Made by a program: the position numbers and the translations under genes. A DNA stretch of 64,000 bases from Bombardia bombarda. Its lineage: Eukaryota; Ascomycota; Sordariomycetes; Sordariales; Lasiosphaeriaceae. The notes below the pieces were generated by a model. The model was given only the letters and a program-made list of their open reading frames with translations. It was not told the origin of the DNA and made no database searches. The stretch covers positions 310,001 through 374,000 of the forward strand of contig JAULSR010000007.1 of the NCBI GenBank assembly GCA_030512295.1. The letters are read 5' to 3'. Positions 10,158-20,924 of this stretch are shown piece after piece. Position 1 is the first letter of the stretch. Each line of letters begins with the position of its first letter.

Positions 10158-11038
10158 CACTGGCAACCCAGAATATCGGGACGGCTATTGCGCATCTCCG
10201 ATCCAGGGGCGGCTTCAGGTCCTTATATCGTGGTTTCAAGATGGGAATGGCCTACTCCGCCATAGCCACTGTCCTCGATGAAATGATGGATAGCAGTCCT
10301 CGCGGCCCTTACGGTATGAACTACTCCTTGGCGAACTGGTGGATAGCTGGCACCGTCACCTCCCTTGCCCTCTTTGGCCTTCACTGCCAGTGGACCCACG
10401 CCATCATCCGCACATCGTCAGCCTCCAACACCACAAGTGCCAGCGGCCAGAAGAGTCTCGGCTCGCCAGCTACCAAGAAGGGTTGGACACGATTCGTTCC
10501 TGGCGTTTGGTCCAGACACCTAATTCTTCCCAACCTTCGTGTCCACATTGCGGTCTTCATATCCATGAACGCCACCTTGGTCGCCGCTATGTTCTCGGTG
10601 AGGATGTCAAAGGACTTGGGAATTATCGTGGCAATCTGCATGGCCCTTGTCCCTATTCTCGTTGGGCTCTCGACCTCCCTTTTCGCCGTTTTCCCCGCCA
10701 TCATCGCGCTCGTCCGCGTCGAAGCATCCCTCCTGCCCGAGTCAGACGAAGCCGTCGTGCCGTTTGACCGCACATTTGGCGGCCGCATCGACTACAGTGG
10801 CCGTCGTCTATCATCTTGCCAATACGTCTTGCGCAATCTGACCACGTATGGTGCTTGGCGACAGGTGGGATGGGAGACGTATGCTCGTGTCGTCGCTATC
10901 TACGTCAAGTTCGTCCTCGTCAGTTTGGTCATCTGTCTGTTCGCCTCGCTCGTTTATGTCTTGGAGTTTTATGCCATACTTGGTAAATATGCCCCCGCAC
11001 TGGGGGATTTGGTGCAGGCATATCGTCAACAGACTTAA
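9695..11038 (+). CDS. Multi-span fungal membrane protein, function unknown
   Basis: Single-exon gene of 447 aa. The start is the first ATG (9695, MHDSLASHLVRR). One hydrophobic segment near residues 45-70 is followed by an acidic loop and a 17-Ser run coded by a CAG repeat. A region with at least five further hydrophobic segments follows, including NWWIAGTVTSLALFGL, ISMNATLVAAMF, IVAICMALVPILVGL and a final span near YVKFVLVSLVICLFASLVYV. Similar fungal proteins are often labelled ubiquitin-carrier-like without functional support; no E2 catalytic motif is visible here. Probably an endomembrane or plasma-membrane protein. Confidence 0.75.
10108..10156 (+). repeat. CAG/AGC microsatellite coding poly-Ser
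   Basis: About 16 trinucleotide units, read as Ser within the cytosol-type acidic loop of the membrane protein. Confidence 0.9.
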
Positions 11039-11771
11039 GGAATTATTTAGGCATATATGTAGGTGTTTCCTTCATAGGTATCCATAGAGCTGGCATTGCC
11101 TGCTTGTGAGACGTGGGTCGATGTACCTGTATAAATGTCAATATATTAAAGAGGCTGGGAAATTCGGATAACTATTCGACTGGATGTGAGCTGGATGGAC
11201 AGTTGATAAACTCACACAAGTCTACACTTTAAATGTAGATAACATGGTGATGGTGGCTCATGAGGTGTATGTCTACAGACGTACGGAAATACGACGAGAT
11301 GGCCATCGGTGGCCGGCCTTTTGCGGTGCCGAAAAGCAACAGCACCATACCATTTCAAACATCAATGCTACCACGTCGGCACTTTACTGTGTATGTACAC
11401 TCGAACAGCCAGGCCCCCCCGCATTTGCAACCAACAAGTCAACACATGGCATGTGGCCAGTGCGCAGATAATACCTTGTGTTTGCAATCTCTGCAACGTC
11501 GAGTGCTTTGTTGCCCGCCTTGCTTTTGTATGTGCCCACGTCCGCGCTCTTTTCTCCTTTTCTTTTCGTCCTCCAACCAGACCATCGCGGGAGGGTTCAC
11601 AACAAACATTGAATTGGGCCTTCACTCGCTCGACCCCATGACGTCCAGTCGTTTCCGCTACCGCTGTTGATTCGACAATAGTATTATCCCATCCTATTCC
11701 GAAAAAGGGTTGAGACAAACAACAGAAGTCAAAACATCAAACATTACCTATAACTACAAGGCCAGGACAAG
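11039..11771. other. Intergenic region
   Basis: No supported gene. Overlapping short frames near 11260-11670 have no recognisable content and are read as chance. The last 150 bases are CA/CT-rich, as expected for the leader of the transporter gene. Confidence 0.5.
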
Positions 11772-13703
11772 ATGGCGGCTGCTGCAGTCAGCGGTACCGT
11801 GCCATCGGGCGAGGCCAAGCCAGATGCCAAGCTCGATGCCAAGTTGAATGCCAAGGCCAAGGGAGACATTGTCTACCCGTCAGGACTCAAGCTTCTACTC
11901 CTGATGATGTCCATCTTCGTGGGCATGTTTCTGGTGTCACTGGACCGACTCATCATCTCGACCGCCATCCCTCAGATCACCAATGAGTTCAACGCAGCCG
12001 GCGACATTGGCTGGTATGGCACCGCCTACCTGCTCACCAACTGTGCCTTCCAGCTTCTGTTTGGGAAGCTGTACACCGTCTTCAGCATCAGGGCCGTCTT
12101 CATGGTCTCCATTCTCTTGTTCGAGGCCGGATCTGCCCTCTGTGGCGCCGCACCGTCCTCGATCGCCTTTATCATTGGCAGGGCGATTGCCGGTCTGGGA
12201 TCGGGCGGCATTATGTCTGGCGTTGTACGTCTCAGTTGCCCTCCTCTTTTAATCTTGTTCACCTGTATCTAACCAAATCCTCGACATCATACTAGATGGT
12301 TATCATCGTCTTCGCCGTTCCGCTACATAAGCGGCCCAAGTACCAGGGCCTCTTTGGTGCCGTCTTTGGTGTCGCCTCTGTCACCGGTCCTCTAATCGGC
12401 GGCGCCTTCACCACAAACGTCACCTGGAGATGGTGCTTCTATCTCAATCTGCCCCTGGGAGCCGTGGTCTCCGTCTTCGTCTTCTTCTTGCTCGATGTCC
12501 CTGACCGCCCCAACACCAAGCTTCCCCTGAAAGACAAGGTGCGCCAGCTCAACGCCTTGGGCATGCTGGCTCTCCTTCCTGGGGTTATCTGTCTATGCCT
12601 TGCTCTGCAATGGGGCGGCTCTACATGTACTTGGGGCGAGGGACGCATTGTCGCCTTGCTTGTGCTGGCCTTTGCACTCCTGATCGCCTTTGTGGTGATC
12701 CAGGTCTGGAAGCCCGACCAGGCCACCGTGCCTCCGCGTATCCTTCTGCAGCGCAGCATAGCTTCGGGCTTCTGGACGAGCTGCTGCACAGGCGCGCACA
12801 TGATCATATTCGGTAAGCAGCATGAAAGACGGAAATGTCTAGGTCAGCCCGAGAACATCGTTTCCTCGCTGATACGCCGAAACGACTCCAGTCTATTATC
12901 TTCCTGTCTGGTTCCAGGCCATCGATGGCGTTTCAGCAGTGGACAGCGGCGTACATCTACTCCCTATGGTATTGCCCCTCGTGGTCTCGTCCATCGCAAC
13001 AGGCCAGCTCGTGTCGCGCATTGGCTACTACACGCCTCCCATGATTCTTGGCGTCTGCCTCATGTCTATCGGCGCCGGCCTCCTCACGACGCTCAACGTC
13101 AACACACCGACGGGCCAGTGGATTGGCTTCCAGATCATATATGGTTTTGGCCTCGGCTGCTCCTCACAGGCGCCCAACATGGCGGCCCAGACGGTGCTCC
13201 CGCGCGAGGACGTGGCCATTGGCGCCTCGCTCATGTTCTTTGGCCAGCAGCTCTTTGGCGCCGTCTTCACCTCTGTCGGCCAGAACGTGCTCAGCAACCA
13301 GCTCGCCGACCGGCTCGCCGCCATTCCCGGCGTTGATGTCAGTTCCCGGCTGATCCAGAGCACGGGGGCTACCGAGCTGCTTAGTCTCATTCCTGTGCAG
13401 CATCGCGCTCAGGCTCTCGTGGCCTATAATGATTCGCTGCGTGTGTGCTTCCAGGTCGGCCTGATCATGGCTTGTTTGTCTGTTCTGGGCGCTTTCACTA
13501 TGGAGTGGCGTACCGTCAAGAAGAATCTACCGCCCAAGGGGAAGAACCATGGAGGTGAGCAGCAGCAGCGGGCTCCAGAGGAGGGGAAGGGCAACACAGA
13601 GAAGGAGAAGTTGGAGCACCAAGCCGACAAAGAAGCCGACGAGAAAAGAACCAGGAGCGAAAGTGAAGAAAAGAAGACTGAGCCAAAAGAGATGGCTGCT
13701 TGA
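11772..13703 (+). CDS. MFS transporter, DHA2 (14-span) drug/toxin efflux type
   Basis: Three exons, 11772-12224, 12296-12812 and 12892-13703, give 593 aa with phase kept at both junctions; introns are 71 and 79 nt. The N-terminal cytosolic tail has AKLDAK-type repeats. The first span carries the LDRLIISTAIPQI block, a version of the DHA2 signature LDxTIVxTA. GRAIAGLGSGG and GVASVTGPLIGGAF (motif C, proton antiporter signature) follow. The second half has YYLPVWFQAIDGVSAVDSGV, typical of the family, and the protein ends in a 60-residue Lys/Glu-rich tail. Predicted plasma-membrane or vacuolar proton-coupled exporter of small molecules. It sits alone, away from the biosynthetic genes of this window. 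Confidence 0.9.
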
Positions 13704-14509
13704 GAAGGTAGCTTTCGCGATGGCATGCTGAGTCATGAGACTGCACGAGGTTACCACCGAGGAACCACATCACTGCACTCCATTGGGCGTATAACGAGAA
13801 TTTGAGGCCTGTGAGTTTAAATATTTGTACGATATGTGTAAAAAGCACACACAAGATACCCCACTCCTATATGAGTATTTCTGTTTAATTATCATTATTA
13901 TATCCGTCATGGTGTGTTACAAAGCAACAGTAACAACAAACCTGGCATGCAATTCTGAATTCCCGTATTTTGGGAGTCCAGCAAAAATAAAAGGGCTCAA
14001 AGTCCCTCACTGGCGTTGGTTTGCTGCATGTGCTGCTGTTTTTAAGTCAGCTCTTTGATTCTTTTCCGGGTACGCAGTGTTTTGCCGTACACAACCAATA
14101 ATGCCCAGGTAAGGTAGGTACACATGGTTTATCTCCTTATTCCCAGCTCTGATAGATTGGGGGCTGGTTCTCAGCTTGGCAAACAAAGATACAAGTCCTG
14201 TTAGAGCTGTGGTCCGTGCGATACCAATCTTGCCTGTATAGTTGGAGATCATATGTTAGCTGCGTGCATCGGATGCTAGCGTGCCACAATCGACCTTACC
14301 CCTTTTACCAGAAGCCAGACTACATGTCCAGGCAACAGACCCCGCTTAGCTTGCCATCCATGGATATAAAAGGGGCGTCATACCCCTCTTGTCCGTTGGT
14401 TCCCCCTTTCCCCCTTTTCTCCTACTTCCCCCCCTACAGTCTTCTCGATCCTACCTAGTGAGATACCTAGGTAGGTAAGCAGTCCGTGACCGTGCATACG
14501 CGCAAAACT
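13704..14509. other. Intergenic region and promoter of the RVT gene
   Basis: No gene seen. A TATA box lies at 14365-14371, followed by a long C/T-rich stretch (about 14388-14455) and CCTAGGTAGGTA motifs. Between the TATA box and 14510 there is no ATG, so the ATG at 14510 is the first one a scanning ribosome would meet. Confidence 0.6.
14365..14371 (+). promoter_or_regulatory. TATA box of the RVT gene
   Basis: GATATAAAAGG context, 139 bp before the first ATG and followed by a pyrimidine-rich leader typical of fungal promoters. Confidence 0.6.
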
Positions 14510-14545
14510 ATGGCGAGAACCAAACAAACAGCCCGGAAGTCTACC
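14510..14545 (+). other. Exon-1 segment identical to histone H3 residues 1-11
   Basis: Codes Met plus ARTKQTARKST, covering the H3 lysines 4 and 9 and their full recognition contexts. After this the sequence diverges (VVQP) and the exon ends at a GTATGT donor. Confidence 0.9.
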
Positions 14546-17500
14546 GTAGTACAACCAGTATGTACCCACTCACACCGTCCTCTCCCAGCTCACTTCATGT
14601 CTCGCGTGTCATAAAGCACTCAGATCCTCAAAGCATGACTAACACGCAGCCACAGCCACCTGCACCAGACCCAGATCTCAAGTTCAACATGGCAACCTCA
14701 GGAAGCGTCTTCTCCGAGACGCTCAACGAGATCACCACCACCAAGCTCGAAGAGCTGTCCAAGCAGCGGTCCACCTTCGAGGCAGCCAAAGCGGCGGCTC
14801 TAGAAGCAGCTGACAAGGCGGACAACAGCGCCGAGCGTCTCATCGCCCTGAGCAATGGCGTCAAGAAATGCTTCGGCGTCAAGGTTGATGAGGATGGCAA
14901 GGTAAAGATTGGCCAGAGCAAGAGCCTGGAAGTCGAGACCGTCCTCAAGAATCTCGACCGCTTCCTTGCCCAGGCGAAACACGATCCATCCATCTCTCCC
15001 GCGACGCTTGCGTCTTGGGAAGAGCCGCTGCGTCGTCATCTCGACATGCAGGCGCTCAAGTTCCAGTACGCCTCGCTCTACGGCCAGCTGGTGACTGAAT
15101 GGCTGTCGGGCGGCGAGAGTTCGGATACGGTAATGCCGGCGGCCGGCGAAGAGGAGGACACCGACATGCAGGGGGCATTCGAAGATGTCGGTAACGCAGC
15201 GAAGCTGGAGGCGAGGATGAAGTGGGAGAAGACAGTGTTCGAGCCAACCCAAGTAGACAGAGAGGCGCTGCAGACCTACCTGAGTGGCCTGTTCGGGCTC
15301 AGTGCCAAGAAGGCCAGCGAGAAGGAAAAGGTCTTCAAGTCTCTCAAAGAACTTCGAGACGAGGTCAAGAACTTCGAATCGCAACTGGCTCGCCCGAGTC
15401 AGTTCACCCACCAGACGCTGCGTTGGACCATCAAAGGCCTCCTTGCGTCCGACACGCTCTCCAACGAAAAGCAGGAGGTGCTCAGAGACTTCATTGGCAA
15501 CTCCACCATTCTATCCGAGGTTGCCGATGTCCTGAACATGCGCATTGCCTCGCTGGACACTTGGTCGTGGGGCTCAGGGGTCGTTGTTGAGGAACGGCGA
15601 CGCATCAACGGTGTCTACAACATGGTCATGCACGAGGACCTCCTTCAGGCCATATTCCTTCAGTATATCGGGGTCAAGTGGAGCGTCTTCTTCAAGCAGG
15701 CCTTCAAGAACTTTAGTTCGCGGTGGAAGGGAGCATGGAAGACAAGCTGGGCTGACGTCAACCAGGAGGCCAAGAGACGGCTAGGCTACTATCTTGGCCC
15801 AGTCTCACGTTTCCCGTCTGTGCAGTCTTCTCGGCGACGGCTGTATCGCACAAGCTATTTCATGTCTCAGCTCCCGGACAGCGAGGAGGACGGGTTCGAG
15901 GAGGATGAAGGCGATGAGGAAGCCAACTATGAGAGCATAACCAAGAAACGCAAACTTGGCACAACTGGTGGTGCAGCACCTCGCAAGCAGCTGGCAAGCA
16001 AGGCTGCTCGCAAGTCGGCGCCCAGCACCGGCGGCATTCGCATTCCACACGTCATCCACTCCCTCGGTGACGACTCCGACTCGGAAGACTTTGGGAACTG
16101 GTCTGATGAGGACTTTGACGATGCGGACGGAAAGAATAAGCTCAAGTCTCGTATGCAGCTGAAGCGAAAGCTGCTGCACCTCTTGTCTACCGAGACCGCT
16201 ATGAACACCAACCTCCACGGGGAGGTGACGGCCTTCCACTCGACTTTTGAGGACTGGAACGCGCAGCTGCCCCATGAGACAGTGCACGTCGTTCTGGAGC
16301 TCTTTGGCATGTCTGAAACTTGGCTGGCCTTTTTCACGCGCTTTCTCGAGGCGCCACTCATTTTTGCCGACGATAGCTCGGGTGTAGAGCCCGATTCCAG
16401 CACGAGGAGGCGACGACGTGGTACACCGGGGGGCCATGCGCTCAGCGACGTGTTTGGAGAAACAGTGCTATTTTGCCTTGACTTTGCCATCAACCAGTCT
16501 TCGAGCGCCAAACAGCTGTGGCGCGTGCACGACGACATCTGGTTCTGGTCAGCCGATCACCAAGAAGCGGTTGGGGCGTGGGCGACGGTGAAGGAATTCA
16601 CACGCTTGACGGGAACGCTTATCAACGAGGCCAAGACGGGTTCGGTCCGCATATCAAAGGACCACAACGTCAGTCTCGCCATAGACCGGTCCCTCCCTGA
16701 AGGGCAGATCCGCTGGGGGTTCCTGCAGCTGTCGCCGCAGACGGGCCGGTTCGAGATTGACCAGGCCATGGTTGACGTGCACATCGACGAGCTGCGCAGG
16801 CAGCTCCTAGACGACAAGAACAAGAGCATCTTTGCCTTCATCCAGGCGTGGAACACATACGCGGCCACCTTCTTCACGTCCAACTTTGGCAAACCGGCCA
16901 ACTGCTTCGGGAGGGAGCACGTCGACATGATGCTGGCGACGCACGAGCGAATCCAGCGGCAGATCTTCTCTACCGGAGGGGAGGCCTCGAGCGTGGTGGA
17001 GTATGTCAAGAAGACGCTGCAGCAGCGGTTCGGCATCACCAACACCCCCGACGGCTATCTTTTCTTCCCAGCTGAGCTCGGTGGTCTGGATCTGCAGTCC
17101 GCCTTCATCCCACTGCACCTGATACGAGACGGCGTCATCGAGTCACCGTCAACACCGTTTGAGGAGCTGCGCGAGGCAGAGCTGCTGGGATACGAGAAAG
17201 CCAAGAAGCTCTTTCTGAACGGCACCATCGAGCTGCTCCGAAAGGAACCAGGGTGCCAGCTTGACGAGCCCAAATGGGAGCCCGACAGCCAGCACGATCG
17301 CGAAAACTTCATGACGTTTGCCGAGTTCACGCGCTATCGCGAGGAGTTTTCGTTTGAGGAGGTGCTTAGCGTCAGGACGCCTGAGGGTGAGGATATTGAT
17401 GCATGCACTGTGTTCAGAAAGCTGATGCGCACGCCCGCCGAGGACATGGTCGACTTGGACAGCGCCAGGATTGCCTACCACAAGCTGCGGGAGCCGGGCG

Positions 17501-17688
17501 GGGGAAAGAAGCTGACGGCCATCACGCAGGACTTTAGAAGCATGAAGAAGTACTGGAGATGGGTCGCCATGCTCTACGGCCCCGAGATTGCCGACCGCTT
17601 TGGCAGCCTCAACATTGTCGATCCGGGCCTGCTTCCCATGGGCATGGTGAGCTTGCTGAAGGCGAAGCGTGTCAAGTGGCAGGGGTGA
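14510..17688 (+). CDS. rvt: Cellular reverse-transcriptase-related protein (RVT) with histone H3 tail-like segments
   Basis: Two exons, 14510-14557 and 14650-17688 (acceptor at 14655 is also in frame), joined by an intron with donor GTATGT and branch GACTAAC, give 1028 aa. Exon 1 reads MARTKQTARKST, which is histone H3 residues 1-11 exactly after Met. An N-terminal helical, coiled-coil-prone region follows. Residues about 454-483 copy H3 residues about 11-39. Reverse-transcriptase motifs are seen: motif B as RGTPGGHALSD near 607, motif C as VHDDIWFW with Asp at 644-645 (HDD in place of YxDD), and a motif-D-like stretch ending EAKTG. The length, coiled coil and large loop before the catalytic motifs match the single-copy rvt genes of fungi, whose known members are domesticated polymerases, not transposons. 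The motif A Asp is not obvious: the region reads FHSTFEDWN. Single copy here, with no element ends around it. Confidence 0.88.
15961..16050 (+). other. Internal segment matching histone H3 residues ~11-39
   Basis: Codes TGGAAPRKQLASK and then AARKSAPSTGG, IRIPH. Compared with H3: Lys14 is Ala, Val35 is Ile, Lys36 is Arg and Lys37 is Ile, while Lys18, Lys23, Lys27 and Ser28 contexts are intact. The segment lies between acidic tracts (about 15885-15930 and 16069-16130) and before the catalytic polymerase motifs. Confidence 0.9.
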
Positions 17689-18628
17689 TGGCGAGTCTGG
17701 TCTTGCAGGGCATGCATTTGCATCACTTGCATGCTGTATTTAAATTGAATCATATTGGTCGTTTATTGGCGTAGTAGTAAATGGAATAGTTGTAGGTGGT
17801 GGGATTTTGCGCCGTGTGAAAATGCGCTGTATATAGTCTAGCCACAACTTTGCAGGTCATGATTGTACCCGCGTCGACAGATCTTCTGGGCGAGTTCCAC
17901 CCAGAAATTTGAAAGTGAAAAAAATAAACTCGGCGAGACCTCGGACCATTGACCGTACTTGCAGCTTGATCGCACTTGCCGACGCAGGTAGCAGATAAAA
18001 TAAATGGCAGAAGGTGCGAGCCATATCAGAAGGCAGTGGCGTTACTGCCAGATTTATTGCTCCATGGTGTAGTCTAGTATGGCTGGATACTGATCATAAC
18101 TCTGCTTGATTTGGTTGTATTCTTGTACTATAGTGATTAACTGATTGGCGGGGTTTACCCATGGTGGACGCGTTAGTGGGGCGGATCTGCACAAGCTGGC
18201 CTGCCTCACTGCTTGGCGCAGCAGGGCAGAAGAGACAGCCACGACATCATCGCGACCGCTTGGCACTCAGCTGTAAAATGACGTCAGACTTGTAGACTAG
18301 CAGCAGATCAACCACCCGCCATGGCGGACTGGAAGCTCCTAACCAAGGCAACCAAGGCAGGCTCGAGGCAGTTGGCGGGCCATCGTACCTGCCTCTCCTT
18401 GGGTCGTACTACATGCACTATTTTACTCTATGCGCTTGCATATAGATTGAAACATGGCAGGAGGGAGGGAAGTAGTATATCCTTCCCCTGTTCTTACGTG
18501 CCGTGCCTGTCAGGTTGCACCCTCCTTTTCTAATATTTTCTTTTCTCGAGGCCAGGTGGTAGTGTAGCAATCGAGTCCATTGCTCCTCCTTCCCCTCCCC
18601 CTCTCCACTTCTGCTTTTCATCCTCGCA
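17689..18628. other. Intergenic region
   Basis: No gene supported. The final 60 bases before 18629 are C/T-rich and look like the leader of the DUF2985 gene. Confidence 0.5.
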
Positions 18629-20698
18629 ATGCGACCCGGTCCTTCCCCACGTCGCCCAGACGATGACCTTGAAGCCTCTTATTTCCCCAGCGCTGGCCAA
18701 AATGCCGGACAGCGTGCATCATGGACTCCCTCAAACGCCTCGGGAGCACAAGGGGTAGGTACGCCGACAACCGAACTGCCACCTGCTCTGCCACCATTGA
18801 ACCCCCCAGCCAGTCGCGCCCAACATGTGCACTTCCGCCCACTATCTGACCGCAATCAATCCGCCATCCGCTTGCGACGTCTTCGAGGGCCAGCGCAGAC
18901 AGCTGCTCCCCAGCAGCAAATACAAGGAGGGAGTCGACTGAACAATGCCAGTGGAGATGCGTCACTTGGCCAAGGAGTGTCTGTGCCGGCCTCAGCCATG
19001 AAGCCGCTTCCGCCCATCCCTGGCATGGAAAATGAAGATCTACAGGAAGTCGAGATCGCCCCGCAGCCAGGTGGTCGTCGCTATCACTTCCTGGCGCGAC
19101 GGCGCCGTGCTCCCGACGATGCCAGCGCGCGGAATGGCGCCTCCGATAACGATTGCTACGACTCAAGAATTGTTGACTTCCTGGACGTCATCGGTGAGTG
19201 GGAATGCGATACTCAAGGATCATTCTGAATGGCGTGGTGCAGATGGAGGCTGACGCAGACCCCGAACAGACCCCGAGGTCGCCACCCTATCGTCGATTAC
19301 CAACATCCAGAACTCCCTCTTTGTGCCATCCCTGGGCAGGTGGGTGAACCGAAGGCCGACGTACGACTTGTCGCAGATACCACGCATGCCTGGGGCCTTC
19401 CCACAGTCTGCAGAAGATGTCTCGACAACGCCTGAACAAGCACCAGAGACAGCCCAAGGACGTCCGCCCGTCCCACGGGTACACAGCTTCTCGACCGTGC
19501 TTTCCACAACGCCCCAGTACGCCATCCTCCCCGACGACGCAACACTAGAAGGCTGGCATGAGGAGGATATCAAGCTCCTCAACGACTATGTACGCCACAT
19601 GCTGCACTCAAAACGGTCCAAGGTCAAGCAGCGGCTCAAGGGATTTGGCCAGTACGCCAAGAGGCCATTAGGCTTCTTGGTCACGCTGTACGCCACACTC
19701 ATCACCCTGTTTGGACTGGCCTGGGTTCTGTTCCTCATCGGCTGGATCTACGTGGGCGACAAGGACAAGCAAGATTATGGCATCAACATTATCGACTTGA
19801 CCCTTGTCGCTCTGTTCGCCATCGTCGGTGATGGGCTTGCGCCGTTCCGCATTGTTGATACCTACCACATGATTTACGTAGCGCATTACCGTAAGTCTGC
19901 CTGCCTGTATTGTTCCTTGCCCAGGTTCTCGACTAAATCCCCGGTGCAGATCGCAAGACGTGGAAACTTCGCAAAAAGCTGCGCTTCCCAGAGCTACAAG
20001 ACCACAATGACCTGCCCACAGGCGGTCTCCCAACTGATAACCGAGAATCGGACAATTTCGACCTCGAAGCTGCGAGGACGAAAAAGGAAGTGGAAGGCTT
20101 CTTTCCTGTTCTGACGGAAAAGGAGCAGGAAAGCCTCGTCCGCCATCAAACCAAGCTGGCCAAATCCCACACTTTTTACAAGCCGCACGAGACAGAAACC
20201 CATCACGCATTCCCCCTTCGGCTTCTTATTGCGGTGGTGCTCCTCTTGGATCTTCATAGCTGTCTGCAGATCTGCCTCGGTTCTGTAACGTGGAGCTATG
20301 ACTACGAGCACCGCCCTGTTGCCGTAACAACCACGGTACTATGCTGTTCCATCACCGCAAATCTACTTGCTGGTGTTCTTATCTCCATAGGCGACCGCCG
20401 CACTCGAAAGAAGGACGTCCTAGAACGTCTACTAAAGCAGGAGCTGACAGGAGAGGTTATGAACAAGATGCAGAAGGAAAAGGAGAAGGAGGTTCAAAGA
20501 GAAAAGGAAGATGGCAGGGCCAACGGTGGCCTCCTCGGCATAAATCTCCCCTGGCCTGATGTCAAGGGGAGAAAAAGCGAAGAGAGCGATCATCGGAAGA
20601 GCAGTGATGGGAATGAGTTCAGTAACAAGAAGAATAAGGAAAAAGCAGGGCGATTTGACGCGGCAGTTCTGGGAAGGGTGAATGAGGAGTCCCACTAA
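18629..20698 (+). CDS. DUF2985-family integral membrane protein
   Basis: Exons 18629-19193, 19270-19890 and 19950-20698 give 644 aa, with phase 1 kept at both junctions (introns 76 and 59 nt). The first ~190 residues are low-complexity and Pro-rich. The conserved core begins around KRPLGFLVTLYATLITLFGLAWVLFL and continues with DLTLVALFAIVGDGLAPFR, then a basic loop (KTWKLRKKLRFPELQ). A second pair of membrane segments includes FPLRLLIAVVLLLDLHSCLQ and AVTTTVLCCSITANLLAGVLIS. The end is a charged Lys/Glu coiled-coil-like tail. DUF2985 proteins are widespread in fungi and have no established function. Convergent with the JmjC-like gene, 226 bp apart. Confidence 0.85.
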
Positions 20699-20924
20699 TG
20701 ACTTCATGATTCTCGAAGGCCGCGAGCATAGCGACCATTTTTCGGCGAAAGATTTCTTCACACAGAGTGCCAACACTCGGTTTCAACATACCCATTTTAT
20801 TACCTGCTTGAAATCTTATGGTTCCATACTTATTTACATAATCAATGATACCAGCACTTTTCATTCTTCATGTGGGTGCCGCATGGCTGGCTCATCCGGA
20901 TGGACATGACAGCATGATAGCTCG

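Noticed and set aside
14510..14611. A true histone H3 gene at 14510
   Set aside because: Only the first 11 H3 residues are present; the unspliced frame diverges at once and stops at about 14611, and no histone fold follows.
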